Positions 1 through 7,812 are shown, counted from the first letter of the stretch. The stretch is 17,730 nucleotides of DNA from an uncultured Acetatifactor sp. (GCA_934394665.1 CAKRRS010000057.1:1-17730); one strand, 5' to 3'. Program-made: numbers and translations. Notes: generated by a model from the sequence alone, not told the origin.

Positions 1-69
1 CTTCAGCCAGGGAATGATAGCGGTAGTATCCAGACCGCCGGAATAAGCCAAAACTACTTTTTCCTTCAT
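1..69 (-). CDS. argG: Argininosuccinate synthase, N-terminal 23 codons (cut by window edge)
   Basis: Only the first 23 residues are present. They read [20 protein letters not shown] followed by WLK. The AYSGGLDT stretch is the ATP-pyrophosphatase P-loop (SGGLDT) of argininosuccinate synthase, which joins citrulline and aspartate using ATP in the cytoplasmic arginine pathway. The ATG (complement of 67-69) is supported by a GGAGG ribosome site (complement of 79-83). The gene reads leftward and its body lies outside the window. Upstream are a promoter candidate (176-204) and two ARG-box-like palindromes (257-301), so arginine repression through ArgR/AhrC is likely. The nearby rightward argC cluster fits the assignment. 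The family call is firm for such a short piece because the motif and context agree, but completeness cannot be judged. Confidence 0.88.
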   Translation of the reverse strand, partial: MKEKVVLAYSGGLDTTAIIPWLK

Positions 70-175
70 GATAAAAATCCTCCGTTTTATGGTTTGTATG
101 TAGCTGCCCCGTACTCGGAAACCATGCTTCCGACGGTTGGGAACAGTTAGGATCGTGTGTTACGCTCTGACAATT

Positions 176-204
176 ACTATACAACATAATATTGCCAAAA
201 GCAA
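176..204 (-). promoter_or_regulatory. Candidate SigA-type promoter of argG
   Basis: On the minus strand TTGCTT (complement of 199-204) and TATAGT (complement of 176-181) are separated by exactly 17 bases, a good match to a vegetative promoter. The start site would be near 169, leaving a leader of about 100 bases before argG. The ARG-box-like sites lie upstream of the -35, rather than on top of it, so either repression acts at a distance or another promoter closer to the boxes exists. Confidence 0.5.
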
Positions 205-256
205 GCAGAAAAGTTGCATAAACAAATCAAAAATATGAATAAAACAATTTAAAATA

Positions 257-301
257 TGCACATAAATGCATAAAGCAAGAAATATACAGCATATTTATGC
301 A
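257..301. promoter_or_regulatory. Pair of ARG-box-like operators upstream of argG
   Basis: Two palindromes of the 5-4-5 layout known for ArgR/AhrC ARG boxes lie here. The first is TGCACATAAATGCA (257-270) and the second AGCATATTTATGCA (288-301). Each has one mismatch between its arms and an A/T-only centre. Their starts are 31 bases apart, about three helical turns, as in the argC upstream region. A further half-site TGCAT occurs at 215-219. The surrounding stretch 181-310 is very A/T rich. The assignment rests on layout and on the flanking arginine genes. No argR gene is in the window. Confidence 0.65.
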
Positions 302-364
302 TAAACTGGCACGAAGTGAATAAACAGGCTGAGGATACAGGCCGCATACCGGCAGGGAAAACGG

Positions 365-2110
365 TTAGTCGCTGATTTTCTCAATTCCCGAGATGTCACT
401 GTCGATCATCAGGGAATAGTTCGTGTAATAGACTACGAATCCGGGTTTGGCACCGGCAGGCTTTTTGACCTGCTTTTTCTGTACATAGTCGATCTCGACC
501 TTTTCCTGTTCTCTGCCTTTGGAATAGTAGGCTGCCAGGCGGCCGGCTTCTTCAAAGGTGCGGTCCGGCAGTTCTTTTCCGTCTGTCTTTACGACGACAT
601 GAGAACCGGGGATGCCCTTGGCATGGAACCACCAGTCGTTGCCGGTAGCAAATTTGAAAGTCAGCTCATCATTCTGGAAATTATTCTTTCCGACATAAAT
701 ATGGAAACCGTCACTGCTTAAGTAGTGGAAGGGCTTGCTGGTGATCTTTGCTTTCTTTGTACCGCCTTTTCTGCGAATGTAACCGCTCTGGGTCAGCTCT
801 TCCTTGATCTCTACCAGGTCTTCCTCTTTTAAGGCGATATCCAGCGCGGTGCTGATGGTTTCCAAGTGATCGATCTCTTCTTTCACCTGTTTGGTAAGTT
901 CGGACAGCGCCTCGTAGGTACGTTTTAACTTGCCGTATTTGTCAAAATATTTTTTTGCATTTTCCGTAGCGGAAAGGGTAGGATCCAAGGGAATCGTCAC
1001 CGGTTCGTCCGTATAATAATTCACTGCGGTGAGAGATTTGTCACCGGGCTTTGCACTGTAACCGTAAGTATTTAACAGTTCTCCGTAGATCCGGTATTTT
1101 TCCCGTTTTTCCGTATCCTTCATCTGGGCAAGCTGGAGGTCATATTTTTTCACATCACGCTCCAATGCGGTCTGTACGATACGGCGCAGGTCGGAGGACT
1201 TCTGACGGATTCGGGTCAGTGTATTTTTCTCTGCGTAAAAATGTTCCAACAGGACGGACATGGAAGGATAACTTTCCAGATGATCCGCGCCGGTGCTGTA
1301 CATCGTAAGAGGAATCGCCGCGTATTCCACAGGACGGGTGCCGGTGTAAGCGATGCAGGGGGAGAAAGTCTCTTCCTTAATAGAAGTCACCATTTTGGAG
1401 AAAACCGCATACAGGGCATGATAATCCGCATCCGTCAGGGCAGCGGTGGGGCGTTCGCCGTCCAGACTTGCCTCGTGACACAGCTCCTGTGCCAGGATCG
1501 GGGAGATGCCGGTGAAACTTCCGTAGATTGCCTTGAAGACCGGCTGGGGTTTGGAGGCAAGCGCCTGTTTGAAATCTGCTTCTTCACAGGTCAGGGCATC
1601 CAGTTTGTCCTGGGTATGAGCGATGAAGTAAGGTTTTCCGGGCAGAACTTCCCGGACGCTGCTGACAGCGGCGGATACATGTTTGATACTGTCAATGATC
1701 GTATTGTCATCATTACAGAAAATCAAATTACTGTGCTTGCCCATGAGCTCCATGACCAGTGTCTTATGACGCAGGTCGCCCATTTCATCCAGATGCTCGA
1801 TGTCGATATGCACGATACGCTCCAGTCCCGGCTGGGAGATATTCACGATGCGGCCGTTCTGTAAATGTTTGCGCAGCAGCATACAGAAATTCGGTGCCGT
1901 CATGGGACTGGGCTTGTTATTTTCCGTCAGATATAGGAGAGGAAGCGATGCACTGGCAGACAGAAGCAACCGTTTTTGTCCGGTGGGCTGTTTGATCGTC
2001 AGCAGCAGTTCATCGTTTTCCGGCTGGGCGATTTTATACAGTCGTCCGCCGATCAGTTCTTTTTTCAGTTCAGATATCACACAGGCAATGGTAACGCCGT
2101 CAAAAGCCAT
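365..2110 (-). CDS. rqcH: NFACT-family ribosome quality control protein RqcH (Fbp/Rqc2 homologue)
   Basis: The 581-residue product has the full bacterial NFACT layout. An NFACT-N domain starts MAFDGVTIACVISEL. A helical, charged coiled-coil middle spans about residues 285-345. The NFACT-R region runs from about 461 to the end, with WFHAKGIPGSHVVV at 494-507. RqcH binds 50S subunits carrying stalled peptidyl-tRNA and directs addition of C-terminal alanine tails that mark the chain for proteolysis. Older annotations call it a fibronectin-binding protein. The functional Asp-Arg pair reported for bacterial RqcH (D97/R98) reads Glu97-Arg98 here, inside GLERIV. The ATG (complement of 2108-2110) has GAGG five to six bases upstream. 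The gene is divergent from argC and lies on the argG strand. I see no clear terminator between its stop and argG. Confidence 0.92.
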   Translation of the reverse strand: MAFDGVTIACVISELKKELIGGRLYKIAQPENDELLLTIKQPTGQKRLLLSASASLPLLYLTENNKPSPMTAPNFCMLLRKHLQNGRIVNISQPGLERIVHIDIEHLDEMGDLRHKTLVMELMGKHSNLIFCNDDNTIIDSIKHVSAAVSSVREVLPGKPYFIAHTQDKLDALTCEEADFKQALASKPQPVFKAIYGSFTGISPILAQELCHEASLDGERPTAALTDADYHALYAVFSKMVTSIKEETFSPCIAYTGTRPVEYAAIPLTMYSTGADHLESYPSMSVLLEHFYAEKNTLTRIRQKSSDLRRIVQTALERDVKKYDLQLAQMKDTEKREKYRIYGELLNTYGYSAKPGDKSLTAVNYYTDEPVTIPLDPTLSATENAKKYFDKYGKLKRTYEALSELTKQVKEEIDHLETISTALDIALKEEDLVEIKEELTQSGYIRRKGGTKKAKITSKPFHYLSSDGFHIYVGKNNFQNDELTFKFATGNDWWFHAKGIPGSHVVVKTDGKELPDRTFEEAGRLAAYYSKGREQEKVEIDYVQKKQVKKPAGAKPGFVVYYTNYSLMIDSDISGIEKISD

Positions 2111-2379
2111 AATTTCCTCATTTCTGCTCCGGGTGCCTGAAAAATAAGCAGACCGGAAGCGGTAAAGTCACTGTACCGGCAGATCCGGCGGCAGCGGTTT
2201 TATTGTAGCAGATTTTTAGGAGAAAAGAAAGTGTGGCTGAGAAGAGTTTATCGGTGATATGCCAGGAGATTGAGGTTGTCCCGGGACAAAAGGATAACTA
2301 GAAGGCATAATGTTAAGGGCCAGATAAGACGGTCGCGTTGAATACAACAGAATTAGGGAAAAGATCAAATGAATATTAT
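2111..2379. other. Non-coding stretch between rqcH and the argC operators
   Basis: No convincing gene lies here on either strand; ATG-initiated frames close within a few codons. It holds the rqcH leader and promoter candidate and a perfect 14-base palindrome TTGTCCCGGGACAA at 2276-2289. Together with the argC operators, promoter and leader it makes up a 626-base gap between divergent genes. Confidence 0.6.
2202..2210 (-). promoter_or_regulatory. Candidate extended -10 promoter of rqcH
   Basis: Read on the minus strand, TGCTACAAT gives a TG-N extended -10 with TACAAT as the hexamer. The -35 region is only weakly matching (TTTCTT at 17 bases). Transcription would begin near 2195, giving a leader of about 85 bases that is rich in CCGG and CGGTA inverted repeats. 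It is the best candidate I can see for rqcH. Confidence 0.4.
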
Positions 2380-2465
2380 TACATTATAATGTATAAAACA
2401 CGTTTAAAATTATGAATAAGTGTATAAATATACATAACGGCAGAAAAAATATGCATAAAAATGAA
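2380..2465. promoter_or_regulatory. ARG-box-like operator cluster upstream of argC
   Basis: Three palindromes with the 5-4-5 ARG-box layout precede the argC promoter. They are TACATTATAATGTA (2380-2393, perfect), TGTATAAATATACA (2421-2434, perfect arms) and TGCATAAAAATGAA (2452-2465, one arm mismatch). Start-to-start spacings are 41 and 31 bases, close to four and three helical turns, which suits one face of the DNA bound by ArgR hexamers. The last box ends eight bases before the -35. The first palindrome also contains TATAAT, so it might instead belong to a promoter. Confidence 0.65.
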
Positions 2466-2473
2466 AAAAGTAG

Positions 2474-2501
2474 TAGACATTTAGGTAAAAAGTGGTATGA
2501 T
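2474..2501 (+). promoter_or_regulatory. Candidate promoter of the argC operon
   Basis: TAGACA (2474-2479) and TATGAT (2496-2501) are separated by 16 bases. A start near 2508 would leave a leader of about 230 bases before argC. The position just after the operator cluster supports the call. Confidence 0.55.
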
Positions 2502-2639
2502 GACTTTATGTAACTGTTCGGAAGTGTGTAGACGATGTCGTTGTTCCTATTAAAATGCAGGCAGAAAGCGTAAGAAAGAGATCCTGATTTTTTAGGTAGG
2601 AGGAGCGGTTACGAGACAGAGGCAGCAAGAGAGGTAGAA

Positions 2640-2723
2640 GATTGAAAAATAAGATTTTTCAATCACGAGATTTGTGTCTGCGCGCACTTGACACAAACTC
2701 GTCATGCGCAAAAAGCGTGCGCA
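2640..2723 (+). other. Structured element in the argC leader: three hairpins with possible pseudoknot
   Basis: Hairpin A has arms GATTGAAAAAT (2640-2650) and ATTTTTCAATC (2654-2664), a perfect 11-base stem with a 3-base loop. Hairpin B directly follows, with ACGAGATTTGTGTC (2665-2678) pairing with GACACAAACTCGT (2690-2702), 13 pairs with one bulged A. Hairpin C is TGCGCA (2705-2710) with TGCGCA (2718-2723). The loop of B contains GCGCAC (2682-2687), which can pair instead with GTGCGC (2717-2722) as a pseudoknot. The argC Shine-Dalgarno follows at 2729-2732. It could be a dispersed palindromic repeat or a cis-acting RNA; the sequence alone does not decide. Confidence 0.6.
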
Positions 2724-2740
2724 GAAATGAGGAAAAATGA
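2642..2740 (+). CDS. Possible 32-codon leader ORF overlapping the argC start
   Basis: A frame opens with TTG at 2642, seven bases after a GAGG motif (2631-2634). It runs through all three leader hairpins and ends at TGA 2738-2740, which overlaps the argC ATG as ATGA, the usual form of translational coupling. The peptide would start MKNKIFQSRDLCLRALDTNS and end KSVRRNEEK. It contains four Arg and two Cys codons and no membrane segment. The frame may simply be an open path through a repeat element, since the start is a TTG and the DNA is strongly palindromic. I do not recognise a function. Confidence 0.25.
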   Translation: MKNKIFQSRDLCLRALDTNSSCAKSVRRNEEK

Positions 2741-3795
2741 TCAGAGTAGGAATCATCGGAGCAACCGGATATGCCGGAGGAGAATTGGTAAGGATCCTGT
2801 TAAATCATAAGGATGCAAAGATCGTCTGGTACGGTTCCCGAAGCTATATAGATAAGAAGTATTATCAGGTATACCAGAATATGTTCCAACTGGTAGAAGA
2901 TATCTGCAAGGATGACAATCTGGAAGAGCTGGCGAAGCAGGTAGATGTAATCTTTACCGCAACACCGCAGGGATTCCTGGCAGGACTTCTGACAGAGGAG
3001 ATTCTCTCTCAGGTGAAAATCGTGGATCTGTCCGCGGACTATCGTATCAAAGATGTGGCAACTTACGAAAAATGGTACGGCATTGAGCATAAGTCTCCGC
3101 AGTTTATCGGGGAAGCAGTATACGGTCTCTGCGAGATCAACCGAGACAAGATCACAGAGCAGACCAGACTGGTGGCCAATCCCGGATGCTATACCACCTG
3201 CTCGATCCTGACGGCGTATCCGATGGTAAAAGAAGGCATGATCGATGTGAATACCCTGATTGTGGATGCCAAGTCCGGTACTTCCGGTGCGGGAAGAGGT
3301 GCGAAGGTCAACAACCTGTTCTGCGAAGTCAATGAGAACATGAAGGCATACGGCGTGGCAAGCCACAGACATACACCGGAGATCGAGGAGCAGTTAGGTT
3401 ATGCGGGCAACTGTCAGGTGACGATCAATTTCACTCCTCATCTGGTACCGATGAACAGAGGCATTCTGGCAACTGAGTATGCAACACTCAAGAGAAAACC
3501 CGACGGCACACTTCCTACATATGAAGAAGTAAAGGCTGTCTATGATAAATACTATGCGAAGGAAAAATTTGTCCGTGTCCTGGATAAGGGTACCTGCCCG
3601 GAGACCAAATGGGTGGAAGGCAGTAACTATGTGGACATCAATTTTGTGATTGACGAGCGTACCGGACGTATTATCATGATGGGCGCACTGGACAATCTGG
3701 TAAAGGGTGCCGCAGGACAGGCGGTACAGAATATGAACCTGCTGTTCGGACTTCCCGAGAGCGAAGGACTGGAGCTGGTTCCCTGCTTCCCTTAA
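2737..3795 (+). CDS. argC: N-acetyl-gamma-glutamyl-phosphate reductase
   Basis: This 352-residue protein has the type 1 ArgC layout. The NAD(P)-binding motif GATGYAGGEL is at 8-17, the catalytic cysteine is Cys151 in NPGCYTT, and the conserved histidine region SHRHTPEIE is at 209-217. It reduces N-acetylglutamyl phosphate to the semialdehyde, the third step of ornithine and arginine synthesis, in the cytoplasm. The ATG follows GAGG by only four bases and overlaps the stop of a possible leader ORF. The gene is first of the argC-GNAT-argJ-argB-argD series. ARG-box-like sites and a promoter lie upstream, so arginine repression is likely. Length and motifs are normal for the family. Confidence 0.97.
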   Translation: MIRVGIIGATGYAGGELVRILLNHKDAKIVWYGSRSYIDKKYYQVYQNMFQLVEDICKDDNLEELAKQVDVIFTATPQGFLAGLLTEEILSQVKIVDLSADYRIKDVATYEKWYGIEHKSPQFIGEAVYGLCEINRDKITEQTRLVANPGCYTTCSILTAYPMVKEGMIDVNTLIVDAKSGTSGAGRGAKVNNLFCEVNENMKAYGVASHRHTPEIEEQLGYAGNCQVTINFTPHLVPMNRGILATEYATLKRKPDGTLPTYEEVKAVYDKYYAKEKFVRVLDKGTCPETKWVEGSNYVDINFVIDERTGRIIMMGALDNLVKGAAGQAVQNMNLLFGLPESEGLELVPCFP

Positions 3796-3914
3796 GGCAG
3801 GAGCAAATACAGGTATGGCAGTTTTGAAATAGGATGCCCACAGATTGTGTCAAGCGTTATGAGTAAGAGACGGAAGATACAAGAAAAATCGATCGAAAAG
3901 GATGATAGAGATAC

Positions 3915-4376
3915 ATGAGCAAACAGTTTACAATCAAACCAATGACTATAGAAGACTATGAAGGTCTGCATGCCCTCTGGATGACGATTCACGGCTTTGG
4001 CATCCGGAGCATTGACGATTCCAGAGAAGGCGTGGAGCGTTTTATCAACAGAAATCCCGGCACCAGTGTCGTGGCAATCGGCGAGGATGGGGCTGTGGTA
4101 GGCGGTATTCTCTGTGGTCACGACGGACGAAGAGGCTGTCTGTATCATGTATGTGTGAGAGAAGATTACAGGAGACACGGCATCGGCAAGGCGATGGTCG
4201 TACATTGCATGAATGCATTGAAAGCGGAGCATATCAATAAAGTCAGTCTGATCGCATTTACGCAGAATGATATCGGAAATGCTTTCTGGAAATGCATCGG
4301 ATGGACGAAGAGAGAAGACCTGAATTATTATGACTTTACCTTGAATGAGGAAAATATTACAGCATTCAATAAGTAG
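3915..4376 (+). CDS. GNAT-family N-acetyltransferase inside the arginine operon
   Basis: The 153-residue protein is a single GNAT domain. The acetyl-CoA pyrophosphate loop is seen as VREDYRRHGIGKAMV (81-95), with the R-x-x-G-x-G core RRHGIG at 86-91. The C-terminal motif NAFWKCIGW lies at 122-130. No signal peptide or membrane segment is visible. AAGGATG lies about nine bases before the ATG. It sits 119 bases after argC and 97 before argJ, with no obvious promoter or terminator, so it is probably cotranscribed. The context permits a glutamate N-acetyltransferase (ArgA-like, short type) role, but the fold is generic and the acceptor could equally be another amino acid, a peptide or a protein. 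Confidence 0.85.
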   Translation: MSKQFTIKPMTIEDYEGLHALWMTIHGFGIRSIDDSREGVERFINRNPGTSVVAIGEDGAVVGGILCGHDGRRGCLYHVCVREDYRRHGIGKAMVVHCMNALKAEHINKVSLIAFTQNDIGNAFWKCIGWTKREDLNYYDFTLNEENITAFNK

Positions 4377-4473
4377 TGCCAATCTCGTAAGAAATGATAA
4401 TAACTGAAAAATGAAAAATGCAGGAGAAATAAGACATATAAGAAACAGAGAATCGAAAGGAGAGTATTCCAAA

Positions 4474-5697
4474 ATGAAACAGATCCAGGGCGGTGTGACC
4501 GCAGCAAAAGGCTTTGAGGCAGCAGGCGTAGAGGCTGCCATTAAATATCAGAATCGTAAGGATATGGCACTGATCGTAAGTAAGGCACCCTGCACCGTGG
4601 CAGGTACGTTTACCTCTAATGTGGTAAAGGCGGCACCTGTATTGTGGGATAAGCAGATCGTGGAAAATTCCTTATTTGCACAGGTAGTGGTAGTCAATTC
4701 CGGAATTGCCAATGCCTGCACAGGAAAACAGGGGCTGGACTGTTGTGAGGCAGAAGCAAAATGTGCCGGAGAATTGTTGGGTGTGCCTACGGATGCCGTG
4801 TTAGTGGCGTCCACCGGTGTCATCGGTATGCAGATCCCGGTAGATAAGATCACTGCCGGTATCCAAAAGCTGGTGGCGGCAAAAGCAGATACCCTGGAAG
4901 CAGGTTCCGATGCAGCACATGCCATCATGACGACCGATACCATTTCCAAAGAGATCGCTGTTGAGACACAAATCGGTGGCAAGACCGTAACTTTAGGCGG
5001 TATGTGCAAGGGCTCCGGCATGATCCACCCGAATATGTGCACCATGCTTGGATTTGTGACAACGGATGTAAAGATTTCCAAAGAGATGCTGCAGAAGTGC
5101 GTCAGCGCAGATGTAGTGGATTCCTTTAACATGATCTCCGTGGACGGTGACACCTCCACCAATGATACCCTGCTGGTACTGGCCAACGGTATGGCAGGCA
5201 ATGAGGAGATTACCGCAGAGGGTGAAGATTATGACAACTTCTGCAAAGCACTGCACGAGATCACCACTTTCCTGGCCAAGAAAATGGCAGGAGACGGCGA
5301 AGGTGCAACGGCATTGTTCGAGACAAAAGTAATCAATGCAGCAAGCAAGGAGGACGCCAGAACCCTGGCAAAATCCGTGATTTGTTCTTCCCTGACCAAG
5401 GCAGCAATCTTCGGACATGATGCCAACTGGGGGCGTATCCTCTGTGCACTTGGATATTCCGGAGCCAAATTCGATCCGGAAAATGTGGATCTGTATTTTG
5501 AGAGCAAGAGCGGCAAAATCCATATCTTCGGAAACGGTGTAGCCTGTGATTACAGTGAGGAAGAGGCGACCAAGATCCTGTCCGATCCGGAAGTCACCGC
5601 ACTGGTGGATATGCACATGGGTGAGGCGGAAGCTACCGCATGGGGCTGCGATCTGAGCTATGATTATGTGAAAATCAATGCAGACTATCGTTCTTAA
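4474..5697 (+). CDS. argJ: Glutamate N-acetyltransferase / ornithine acetyltransferase
   Basis: ArgJ moves the acetyl group from N-acetylornithine to glutamate, releasing ornithine; bifunctional forms also make N-acetylglutamate from acetyl-CoA. I take the ATG at 4474 (407 residues) because AAAGGAG lies at 4456-4462 and family proteins begin near GGVTAAKGF; the frame is open further upstream to 4411 but without support. STGVIG (113-118) is the oxyanion-hole region. [10 protein letters not shown] leads to Cys189-Thr190-Met-Leu; Thr190 is the expected autocatalytic cleavage point and nucleophile. The residue before it is Cys, where the commonly cited motif has Ala (ATML). The C-terminal half contains [10 protein letters not shown], typical of ArgJ. 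The stop overlaps the argB start by one base (TAATG). Confidence 0.96.
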   Translation: MKQIQGGVTAAKGFEAAGVEAAIKYQNRKDMALIVSKAPCTVAGTFTSNVVKAAPVLWDKQIVENSLFAQVVVVNSGIANACTGKQGLDCCEAEAKCAGELLGVPTDAVLVASTGVIGMQIPVDKITAGIQKLVAAKADTLEAGSDAAHAIMTTDTISKEIAVETQIGGKTVTLGGMCKGSGMIHPNMCTMLGFVTTDVKISKEMLQKCVSADVVDSFNMISVDGDTSTNDTLLVLANGMAGNEEITAEGEDYDNFCKALHEITTFLAKKMAGDGEGATALFETKVINAASKEDARTLAKSVICSSLTKAAIFGHDANWGRILCALGYSGAKFDPENVDLYFESKSGKIHIFGNGVACDYSEEEATKILSDPEVTALVDMHMGEAEATAWGCDLSYDYVKINADYRS

Positions 5698-6602
5698 TGA
5701 AAGGTATGGTTCATAAAATGGAAAAAGATATGGAACAGGTAATGAAAAAAGCGGAGGTGCTGATCGAAGCACTTCCCTACATACAGAAATTCAACCGCAA
5801 AATCATTGTGGTAAAATACGGCGGCAGTGCCATGAGTAACGAAGAATTGCAGAAAAACGTCATCAAAGACGTAACACTGTTAAAGCTGGTAGGGTTCAAA
5901 CCCATCATCGTCCATGGCGGCGGTAAGGAGATCAGCCGCTGGGTCGGCAAGGTCGGCAAGGAAGCGAAGTTCGTCAATGGACTGCGTGTCACCGATGAAG
6001 AGACCATGGAGATCGCAGAGATGGTACTGAACAAGGTCAACAAGAGTCTTGTGACCATGGTGGAAGAGCTGGGCGTCAAGGCAGTCGGTGTCAGCGGCAA
6101 GGACGGCGGCCTCTTACAGGTAGAGAAAAAGTACTCCGACGGTCAGGACATCGGCTATGTCGGTGAGATCACCGGTGTAAATCCGGATATCCTGTTCGAT
6201 ATGCTGGAAAAAGATTATCTGCCCATCATCGCCCCCATCGGACTGGACAAGGATTATCATACTTATAACATCAACGCAGACGATGCTGCCTGCGCAATCG
6301 CAAAAGCAGTACATGCGGAAAAACTGGCATTTCTGACAGATATTGAGGGCTTGTACAAGGACATCAACGACAAGTCCACCTTTATTTCCCGTCTGACAGC
6401 TTCCGAAGCAGAGAGCCTGATCCATGACGGTTATATCGGCGGCGGTATGCTGCCGAAGCTGAATAACTGTACGTCAGCGATCCGTAACGGCGTTAACAGA
6501 GTGCATATCCTGGACGGACGTCTGGCACACTGCCTGCTGTTGGAAATCTTCACCAATCAGGGTATCGGCACCGCAATCGTGTCCGACGAGGAGGAAAAAT
6601 AA
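5697..6602 (+). CDS. argB: Acetylglutamate kinase
   Basis: The 301-residue protein phosphorylates N-acetylglutamate with ATP, the second step of the pathway. Visible motifs are KYGGSAM (40-46), HGGGKEIS (73-80), [10 protein letters not shown] (193-202) and GGGMLPKL near the C terminus. The N-terminal helix with [12 protein letters not shown] (21-32) resembles that of arginine-inhibited, hexameric kinases, so feedback inhibition is plausible. The first ATG (5697) overlaps the argJ stop as TAATG, without a separate ribosome site. In-frame ATGs at 5718 and 5730 are alternatives, the former 13 bases after AAAGG. Close packing with argJ and argD shows a shared transcript. Confidence 0.96.
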   Translation: MKGMVHKMEKDMEQVMKKAEVLIEALPYIQKFNRKIIVVKYGGSAMSNEELQKNVIKDVTLLKLVGFKPIIVHGGGKEISRWVGKVGKEAKFVNGLRVTDEETMEIAEMVLNKVNKSLVTMVEELGVKAVGVSGKDGGLLQVEKKYSDGQDIGYVGEITGVNPDILFDMLEKDYLPIIAPIGLDKDYHTYNINADDAACAIAKAVHAEKLAFLTDIEGLYKDINDKSTFISRLTASEAESLIHDGYIGGGMLPKLNNCTSAIRNGVNRVHILDGRLAHCLLLEIFTNQGIGTAIVSDEEEK

Positions 6603-6603
6603 A

Positions 6604-7797
6604 ATGAGTGAAGCCATGAAAGAATATATTGCAGAAGCGGAAAAAGACCTGCTGCATACTTATAACCGGTACCAGATCGTTCTGGATAAGGGTGAGGGCG
6701 TATACCTGTATGACACAGACGGTAAGAAATATCTGGACTTTGTAGCAGGAATTGCTGTTTTTGCACTGGGTTACCGGAACAAAGCATACAATGATGCTTT
6801 GAAAGCCCAGATTGATAAAGTAATTCACACTTCCAATTATTACTACAATGTACCGGCCATCGAAGCGGCACGGAAGATCAAAAAAGTATCCGGAATGGAT
6901 CGAGTCTTTTTCACCAATTCCGGTGCGGAAGCGGTGGAAGGTGCCATCAAGGCAGCCAGAAAATATGCATATCTGAAGGATGGCTGCACAGATCATGAGA
7001 TCATTGCCATGAACCATTCCTTCCATGGCAGAACCATGGGAGCTTTGTCTGTGACAGGCAATCCCAAATACCGCGAGCCGTTCCAGCCGATGATCGGACA
7101 TATTAAGTTCGCGGATCTGAATGATTTCCAGAGCGTGCTGGATCAGGTGACGGACAAGACCTGTGCCATCCTTATGGAGACGGTACAGGGCGAGGGCGGC
7201 TTGTATCCTGCCAGTGAAGAATTCCTGAAGCAGGTGCGTGACCTGTGCGATGAGCGTGATATCTTGTTGATCCTGGATGAGATTCAGTGCGGTATGGGAC
7301 GTACCGGCTATATGTATGCATGGCAGCGTTTCGGCGTAAAGCCGGATATTATGACTTCTGCCAAGGCACTGGGATGTGGAGTGCCGGTAGGTGCATTTAT
7401 GATGACGGAAAAGGTCGCACAGCACTCTCTGGCAGCCGGAGACCACGGAACTACCTACGGTGGCAACCCGTTAGCCTGTGCCGCAGTGGAAAAAGTGCTT
7501 GATTTATTCGAAGAGGACCATATAATAGAACATGTGAGAGAGGTAGCTCCTTATCTGGAACAGCGCCTGAATGAACTGGCAGCCAAATACGACTGTATCA
7601 AGGAGCGCCGCGGCGTGGGCCTGATGCAGGGACTGGTATTTGACCATCCGGTAGGAGAGATCATTAACAAAGCATTGGAGAAGGGATTAATTCTGATCAA
7701 TGCCGGCGCGGATATCATCCGTTTTGTACCGCCTCTCGTGATCACCAGAGAAAATGTGGACGAAATGATCGCTATTTTGGACACTTGTATCGAATAA
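6604..7797 (+). CDS. argD: Acetylornithine aminotransferase
   Basis: A class III PLP-dependent aminotransferase of 397 residues, it converts N-acetylglutamate semialdehyde to N-acetylornithine using glutamate. The cofactor site is visible: NSGAEA (105-110), Asp225 in LILDEIQCG for the pyridine nitrogen, and Lys254 in DIMTSAKALG as the Schiff-base lysine, with TTYGGNPL (283-290) contacting phosphate from the partner subunit. The ATG lies one base after the argB stop and is preceded by GAGGAGG (6589-6595). argD enzymes and ornithine or 4-aminobutyrate aminotransferases share this fold; position in the arg operon settles the call. Confidence 0.96.
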   Translation: MSEAMKEYIAEAEKDLLHTYNRYQIVLDKGEGVYLYDTDGKKYLDFVAGIAVFALGYRNKAYNDALKAQIDKVIHTSNYYYNVPAIEAARKIKKVSGMDRVFFTNSGAEAVEGAIKAARKYAYLKDGCTDHEIIAMNHSFHGRTMGALSVTGNPKYREPFQPMIGHIKFADLNDFQSVLDQVTDKTCAILMETVQGEGGLYPASEEFLKQVRDLCDERDILLILDEIQCGMGRTGYMYAWQRFGVKPDIMTSAKALGCGVPVGAFMMTEKVAQHSLAAGDHGTTYGGNPLACAAVEKVLDLFEEDHIIEHVREVAPYLEQRLNELAAKYDCIKERRGVGLMQGLVFDHPVGEIINKALEKGLILINAGADIIRFVPPLVITRENVDEMIAILDTCIE

Positions 7798-7812
7798 GAG
7801 GTTAGGAAAAAT

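Noticed and set aside
2500..2553. Cys- and Arg-rich 17-codon frame in the argC leader (MTLCNCSEVCRRCRCSY)
   Set aside because: Its ATG overlaps the -10 hexamer of the argC promoter, so it would not be in the transcript, and it has no ribosome site.
2555..2587. Ten-codon frame with two Arg AGA codons as an arginine leader peptide
   Set aside because: No ribosome site precedes it, and no terminator-antiterminator pair follows that would make classical attenuation convincing.
4411..4473. Upstream ATG extending ArgJ by 21 residues
   Set aside because: The extension is not ArgJ-like and lacks a ribosome site, while 4474 has AAAGGAG at good spacing.
6550..7446. 298-codon minus-strand frame
   Set aside because: It is antisense to argB/argD, has no ribosome site or recognisable domain, and argD is certain in the same DNA.
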